DNA of 64,000 nucleotides from the NCBI GenBank assembly GCA_027334565.1, contig DAHWUP010000004.1, positions 36,882 through 100,881 on the forward strand, given 5' to 3'. Position 1 is the stretch's first letter; every line of letters begins with the position of its first letter. The DNA is from Candidatus Levyibacteriota bacterium. Its GTDB lineage: Bacteria > Patescibacteria > Microgenomatia > Levybacterales > UBA12049. The position numbers and the translations under genes were made by a program. Below the pieces are notes generated by a model, which saw only the letters and a list, made by a program, of their open reading frames with translations, was not told the origin of the DNA and searched no databases. Shown here piece after piece: positions 60,225 through 64,000 of this stretch.

Positions 60225-60867
60225 AAGACTTTTGATTTTAGGTACCGCTTTCATTTCGTTATTTTTCCTGCCCGTTAAAGCCGATGCCCAAATGACGGGT
60301 TGGGGTTATCAAAATCAGAATCCTTTGACACAAACAGAGATTCAAAACGAGCAGAATATGCAGAATGCGGGACAGCAGATTTGGCAAAACCTGCAGTCGG
60401 GAACCGTTACCTGTCAACAGCTGACAACCGATGACTTCGAAAAATTAGGCGAATATTTTATGGGTCAGGCCGCCGGAAGCACGCAAAATCACGTTTACTG
60501 GGATCGCGGGATCGAGAACATGATGGGCGTTACGGGAGACACAAATATGCATATTGCCTGGGGAGAGAGGGGCAGCGGCTGTCTTGCCGATGCGGCAATT
60601 CCCTCCAACACGCCTTCATATTTTTGGAGGATGATGGATCACTATAATCAGGATCGGTACCCGAATCAAACTTCAACTTCAAGCGGCAATAATTCAAATA
60701 CAGAAAGAGGAGGTGATTACAACATGATGTGGGGATACGGTGCCGGAGGCGCCGCCGGATGGGGGGCTGGCTTCGGAGTTTTCTGGTTTATAACTTGGCT
60801 GGTGGTTTTGGTTGATCTGATCCTTCTCGGGGTCTGGCTTTTTAAAAAAATTCAAGATAAAAAATAA
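60217..60867 (+). CDS. Secreted Gln/Met-rich protein with C-terminal membrane helix, in the CsoR operon
   Basis: 216 residues from the ATG at 60217. Signal peptide (about 1-22, ending KADAQ), a Gln/Asn/Met-rich external part (QMTGWGYQNQN; YFMGQAAGS; ENMMGVTGDTNMH; MMDHYNQD), a Ser/Asn linker and a C-terminal 47-residue Gly/Trp-rich membrane segment starting MMWGYG. Many Met, His and two Cys could bind copper. Control by CsoR and the following permease suggest metal handling. The C-terminal part also has its own ribosome site (see 60708-60867). No named family recognised. Confidence 0.75.
   Translation: MNKRLLILGTAFISLFFLPVKADAQMTGWGYQNQNPLTQTEIQNEQNMQNAGQQIWQNLQSGTVTCQQLTTDDFEKLGEYFMGQAAGSTQNHVYWDRGIENMMGVTGDTNMHIAWGERGSGCLADAAIPSNTPSYFWRMMDHYNQDRYPNQTSTSSGNNSNTERGGDYNMMWGYGAGGAAGWGAGFGVFWFITWLVVLVDLILLGVWLFKKIQDKK
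60708..60867 (+). CDS. Possible internally initiated 47-residue membrane peptide
   Basis: AGGAGGTGAT (60708-60717), a full complement of the 16S rRNA tail, stands six bases before an in-frame ATG-ATG at 60724. The product (MMWGYGAGG ... KKIQDKK) would have one membrane helix. It looks like the short stand-alone MMxWGxG membrane proteins found in copper operons. Whether both long and short forms are made cannot be told from sequence. The coding part is 60724-60867. Confidence 0.45.
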
Positions 60868-60874
60868 ACCGTAA

Positions 60875-62005
60875 ATGCAAATTTTATTGATTTTTCAAAC
60901 AATATTTTTTATGTTGTGTGAAATTTTTTGGCCGCTTGCGTTAGGGTTTTTATTATCCGCTATCATCCAGGCTTTGGTTTCCCATAGACAAATGGCTTCG
61001 GCACTGGGTAAAGATACGCCCAAATGTTTTACGCTGGCAACTTTGTTCGGAGCCGCCTCAAGCTCATGTTCTTACGCAGCGGTCGCTTTGGCCCGTTCAA
61101 TTTTTCGAAAAGGAGCGACTTTTACCAATTCAATGATTTTTGAGCTGGCTTCCACAAATTTGGTGTTTGAGCTGGCGATAGTTCTTCTGGTTTTCTTGGG
61201 ATGGCAATTCGCCTTGGCAGAATTTTTGGGCGGGATATTGATGGTTGTTATCGTTTCCTTTATTTTTAAAATTTCACTTTCCGAACAAATGACCGAAAAT
61301 GCCAGGAAACAAAGCGGGGAAGGCCTTGTCGGTAAAATGGAAGGCCATGCCGAAATGGACATGAGTTTATCCGGGGGAAAATTGTTTTCCAAACTGTTCT
61401 CAAAACAGGTTATGACTTCGGTCAGTCATTATTTTGTGGCGGACGTCTATTCGATCTGGCAGGATATCGTTTTAGGGCTTGTTATTGCCGGAGTTTTGGC
61501 AGTATTGGTACCGCATTCTTTCTGGCAGGTGTTCTTTTTCACCAACGATCCGAAAATCTCTTTCATCGAAGGACCGCTGGTCGGACCGTTGGTGGCAATA
61601 GTTTCTTTTGTTTGTTCGGTCGGTAATATCCCTTTGGCGGCAGTTCTTTGGGCGGGAGGGATAAGCTTTGGCGGGGTTGTAAGTTTTATTTTTGCGGACC
61701 TGATCATCCTTCCGATTTTAAATATTTACCGGAAATATTACGGCACAAAAGTGATGTTATATATCCTTGGAGCTTTTTATGCCACCATGGTTTTGGCGGG
61801 ATATCTTGTCGAAATAATTTTCTCATACCTTAATCTGATACCCGTGAAAAGGAGTCTTTCCGTTTTTGCCCAAGGGATACAACTTAATTACACAAGTATT
61901 CTGGATGTAATTTTCATCATCATCTCGCTCATGCTTTTAGCAAGATTTCTAAGAACCGGCGGGCCGATGATGCTAAGGCACATGGAACATTCGGGTCATT
62001 CCTAA
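60875..62005 (+). CDS. DUF318/ArsP-like permease with Met/His-rich segments
   Basis: 376 residues, about nine to ten membrane helices in two inverted halves. The permease signature ATLFGAASSSCSYAAVALARSIFRKGA (near 52-78) contains the SSCSY Cys seen in this family, and SFVCSVGNIPLAAVLWAGGISFGGVVSFIFADLI mirrors it in the second half. A cytoplasmic loop has MEGHAEMDMS, and the end is MMLRHMEHSGHS, both likely metal-binding. As third gene of the csoR operon, it may export copper or another soft metal (inference). Confidence 0.86.
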   Translation: MQILLIFQTIFFMLCEIFWPLALGFLLSAIIQALVSHRQMASALGKDTPKCFTLATLFGAASSSCSYAAVALARSIFRKGATFTNSMIFELASTNLVFELAIVLLVFLGWQFALAEFLGGILMVVIVSFIFKISLSEQMTENARKQSGEGLVGKMEGHAEMDMSLSGGKLFSKLFSKQVMTSVSHYFVADVYSIWQDIVLGLVIAGVLAVLVPHSFWQVFFFTNDPKISFIEGPLVGPLVAIVSFVCSVGNIPLAAVLWAGGISFGGVVSFIFADLIILPILNIYRKYYGTKVMLYILGAFYATMVLAGYLVEIIFSYLNLIPVKRSLSVFAQGIQLNYTSILDVIFIIISLMLLARFLRTGGPMMLRHMEHSGHS

Positions 62006-62027
62006 AAAGACCGGATGACTTTTTAGG
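62001..62027 (+). terminator. Hairpin at the end of the csoR operon
   Basis: CCTAAAAAG and CTTTTTAGG pair perfectly over nine bases with a nine-base loop. The stem starts at the stop codon of the permease gene. There is no T-run after it, so it could protect the 3' end or terminate weakly. Confidence 0.5.
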
Positions 62028-62054
62028 CAAAAGTATTTTGATATAATCGTTTTC

Positions 62055-62783
62055 GTGAAGTTGATTCAATTGAACATATGGGCCGGAATGGTCTATAAGC
62101 CGCTGATAAAATTTGTCAAAGACAATAAAAACGTTGATATCTTTTGTTTTCAGGAAGTTACCAACGGCGACGAGCTGGCGGAACACGTCAAGGCGGGCAA
62201 CAAAAATATGCTTAAAACCTTGATGAAAGTTTTAAAACACTTCAATTTTTATTATGCCCCCTATCAGGGAAACGAGGTAGGCCTGGCCACGTTTATCAAT
62301 AAAAAAATTGCTGTCGATAGATATGAAGAGAGTTTTGTTTATAGATGGTATGGCGCAATGATCGGAAAGGATATAAGTACCCTTGGACGAAACATTCAGT
62401 TAATCGAGATCATCAAAAATGGGCAAAAATATTCGGTAATCAATTTCCATGGTCTTTGGAACGGGCAGGGAAAGTCGGATACCAATGACAGACTTGATCA
62501 ATCAAGAAACGTAAAGAAAGTAATGGATAAGGCGAAAGGCAAAAAGATTTTGGTAGGTGATTTCAACCTGTTACCCGACACGAATAGTCTTAATATCCTT
62601 GAAAAGGGTATGAGAAATTTGATCAAAGAGTTTAACATCAAAGATACCAGAGGCGAGCTTTATGAAAAAGAACTTAGATTTGCCGATTATGCTTTGGTTT
62701 CGCCCGATGTTATGGCTTTGGATTTTAAAGTACTGAACGAAAAGATCTCCGACCATCTGCCGCTATATTTGGAATTTGAGTAA
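62055..62783 (+). CDS. Endonuclease/exonuclease/phosphatase (EEP) family hydrolase
   Basis: 242 residues of the DNase I-like fold. Catalytic parts: QLNIWAG (Asn, near 5), CFQEVTNG (Glu, near 33), NFHGLWNGQG, GDFNLLPD (Asp/Asn, near 171) and SDHLPLYLEF (Asp-His, near 232). Substrate could be DNA, RNA or a phosphoester. No signal peptide. The GTG start is seven bases after TATAAT. Confidence 0.88.
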   Translation: MKLIQLNIWAGMVYKPLIKFVKDNKNVDIFCFQEVTNGDELAEHVKAGNKNMLKTLMKVLKHFNFYYAPYQGNEVGLATFINKKIAVDRYEESFVYRWYGAMIGKDISTLGRNIQLIEIIKNGQKYSVINFHGLWNGQGKSDTNDRLDQSRNVKKVMDKAKGKKILVGDFNLLPDTNSLNILEKGMRNLIKEFNIKDTRGELYEKELRFADYALVSPDVMALDFKVLNEKISDHLPLYLEFE

Positions 62784-62876
62784 TTTTTTAAGGTCTACTC
62801 TTTAATCGTAAAAAACGATCCCTTGAACTCGAGCGACGTCGAAAGAATCAATATATAATTTCTCGAAAATTAGGTA

Positions 62877-62914
62877 TTGACAAACAATTAGCAGTTATGA
62901 TATCTTACTGCTAA
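62877..62914 (+). promoter_or_regulatory. hrcA promoter with CIRCE-type operator
   Basis: TTGACA (62877-62882), 18 bases, TATCTT (62901-62906). TTAGCAGTT, nine bases, TACTGCTAA (62888-62914) has the exact 9-9-9 layout and outer bases of CIRCE, with changed inner positions, and covers the promoter. A further perfect repeat, GATACG-T-CGTATC (62967-62979), lies in the ~135-base leader. Confidence 0.72.
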
Positions 62915-63043
62915 TCCTTCGAAAACATCAGGACTCTAGATTCTGGTATATCTTAGGGTTTACCTCGATACGTCGTATCAAAAAATGCGGAAGAGATTGG
63001 TATTCTGCTCTACGCGTATCTTGGAAATTTATCGATAAATTTT

Positions 63044-63775
63044 ATGCATGATTTAACAGCAAGGCAGGTCGAGATCCTAAAAAGTTTAATCGAAGAGTAC
63101 ATCGAAACGGCGGAAGCGGTAGGTTCCGAGACCTTGGAGAAAAAGCATAATCTCTCGGCAAGTCCTGCGACCATCCGGAACGAGATGGTCAGGCTTACCA
63201 CTTTAGGATACCTAAAAAAACCGCACATATCGGCAGGAAGAGTTCCTACGCCTTTGGGCATGAAGTTTTACGTAAAACAGCTCATGAAGGAAAAGGAGCT
63301 CTCGACGGCGGAGGAGGTTTCACTAAAGGAAAAAGTGTGGGACCTTCGGGAAAAAGAGAGGGACTTTTTAAAAGAAGTCACCCGGGCTTTGGCGGAAAGG
63401 ACCAAAGCGTTGGCGGTAACCGCAACCAACGAGGGGGATATTTTCTGCGCGGGTTATGCCAACATTCTGGACATGCCGGAGTTTTTCGACATCGATTTGA
63501 CCAAGAATCTTTTGCAGGCGGTCGACGAAGCCGATTATCTGCAAAGCATTTTTTCAGGACAAGCGGACGACAACGAGATACATATCCTTTTGGGAGAAGA
63601 TCTCGGGCCAAAACTGAACGGCCCTTACGGATTCGTTTACCGAAGGTATCATACGCCGATGAATCTTGTGGGTGAAGTCGGGGTGTTAGGTCCTTCAAGG
63701 CTTAACTACACCCAAATCGTTCCAACGGTACGATATTTCGGTAATTTGATCGAGGAGATCGCCCAAGGATGGTAA
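63044..63775 (+). CDS. hrcA: Heat-inducible transcription repressor HrcA
   Basis: 243 residues, clearly shorter than the usual ~340. The N-terminal winged helix has RQVEILKSLIEEYIETAEAVGSETL and the recognition part SASPATIRNEMVRL (near 39-52), then the wing HISAGRVPTPLG. The C-terminal sensor ends with VGVLGPSRLNYTQIVPTVRYF, so the loss is internal in the GAF-like domain rather than at the end. It should bind the operators at 46031 and 62888. GrpE follows. Confidence 0.93.
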   Translation: MHDLTARQVEILKSLIEEYIETAEAVGSETLEKKHNLSASPATIRNEMVRLTTLGYLKKPHISAGRVPTPLGMKFYVKQLMKEKELSTAEEVSLKEKVWDLREKERDFLKEVTRALAERTKALAVTATNEGDIFCAGYANILDMPEFFDIDLTKNLLQAVDEADYLQSIFSGQADDNEIHILLGEDLGPKLNGPYGFVYRRYHTPMNLVGEVGVLGPSRLNYTQIVPTVRYFGNLIEEIAQGW

Positions 63776-63823
63776 AAACAATTTTCAAGTATCGATTTTC
63801 AATTTACAAATTACGATAAAAAG

Positions 63824-64000
63824 ATGAAGAAGGACAAGAAACATGAAGAAACACAAGAATTCAAGCACCTTGAAAATCAGTTAAAAAGAGCGTTGGCCGA
63901 TTACCAAAACTTAGAAAAAAGGATCGAGGCGGAAAAGCTGGATTGGATAAAATTGGCGAACAAAGACTTGTTATTAAGACTTCTGCCTGGGCTTGATAAC
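63824..64000 (+). CDS. grpE: Nucleotide exchange factor GrpE, N-terminal part
   Basis: The first 59 codons before the window ends. A charged start (MKKDKKHEETQ) leads into the long coiled coil LENQLKRALADYQNLEKRIEAE, with the DYQNLEKR pattern of GrpE, and LLRLLPGLDN, where the family has LLPVLDN. GrpE releases ADP from DnaK. The hrcA-grpE order is the standard one, and dnaK/dnaJ are expected beyond the window. Start: first ATG of the frame, 48 bases after hrcA. Confidence 0.87.
   Translation, partial: MKKDKKHEETQEFKHLENQLKRALADYQNLEKRIEAEKLDWIKLANKDLLLRLLPGLDN

Noticed and set aside
62985..63043. ATG at 62985 in the hrcA leader as start of hrcA
   Set aside because: It is not in frame with hrcA, and its own frame is short.
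1..64000. Recoding of UGA as an amino acid, as in some CPR phyla
   Set aside because: Several genes end cleanly at TGA (for example at 308-310 and 2188-2190), and no conserved protein contains an in-frame TGA.
1..64000. CRISPR arrays, insertion sequences and rRNA genes
   Set aside because: No spaced direct repeats, transposase motifs or rRNA signature sequences were seen on either strand.

Overview
The window looks like a gene-dense, roughly 40% GC stretch of chromosome from a Candidate Phyla Radiation (Patescibacteria) bacterium, most likely Microgenomates-like. This placement is inferred from gene content and is not a phylogenetic result. Supporting signs are the membrane-anchored VirD4-like ATPase, the DUF2298 and GT-C membrane proteins, a stand-alone 5'-3' exonuclease, many short anchored proteins and tight gene packing. 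UGA is a normal stop codon (for example at 308-310, 2188-2190 and the tgt end), which argues against the recoded Gracilibacteria and Absconditabacteria.

Layout. 1-2190: cobalamin locus, with the tail of a class II (B12-dependent) ribonucleotide reductase, a PduO-type cobalamin adenosyltransferase, and a cobalamin riboswitch in front of an unknown cysteine-knuckle protein. 2254-5137: a low-complexity protein and the VirD4-like ATPase. 5165-9120: an RNA-rich and mobile-looking stretch with tRNA-Ile(UAU), a Xer-type recombinase, a FtsB/DivIC-like protein, tRNA-Met(CAU), an HTH/endonuclease-like gene that stops inside that tRNA, an initiator-like tRNA split by a complete 194-nt group I intron, and an orphan minus-strand transcript. 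9198-18114: murI, murD, tgt, trpS, ftsH, an exonuclease and a GT4 glycosyltransferase. 18097-32851: mixed metabolism and stress genes, including tandem GH130, VKOR, msrA, FKBP, a PfkB kinase, a Ni-superoxide dismutase with its maturation protease, FemAB, a UvrD-type helicase, tpiA and LCP. 32848-42133: envelope glycosyltransferases, an FAD protein, surface proteins and PilN/PilO on the minus strand. 42209-49138: rpsT, murJ, lepA, groES-groEL and a PEGA-SH3 protein. 49135-59842: a minus-strand run with metG, a DedA-family protein, a SAM riboswitch in front of metK, tatD, glycosyltransferases, a TagO/WecA-like enzyme and a UbiA-like prenyltransferase. 59879-62783: a CsoR-regulated metal locus and an EEP-fold hydrolase. 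62877-64000: hrcA and the start of grpE.

How the parts fit. The adenosyltransferase would make coenzyme B12 for the reductase, and the B12 riboswitch probably reports the same cofactor. MurI, MurD, MurJ, FemAB, LCP and TagO/WecA describe a peptidoglycan wall with attached polymers. GroES/EL and HrcA/GrpE are linked by CIRCE-type operators. SodN/SodX, MsrA and VKOR point to contact with oxygen and an oxidising envelope.

The strongest unusual signals are (i) the intron-split, structurally aberrant initiator-like tRNA; (ii) a repeated -10 hexamer / 6 nt / start codon layout at 13 genes, implying mostly leaderless mRNAs; (iii) two riboswitches sharing one hairpin design that buries the ribosome binding site; (iv) the riboswitch-controlled unknown protein; (v) an AtpE-like hairpin without its carboxylate; and (vi) a perfect internal ribosome binding site inside a gene of the CsoR locus. 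No stretch over 300 bases lacks a feature, and no CRISPR array, insertion sequence or rRNA was seen.
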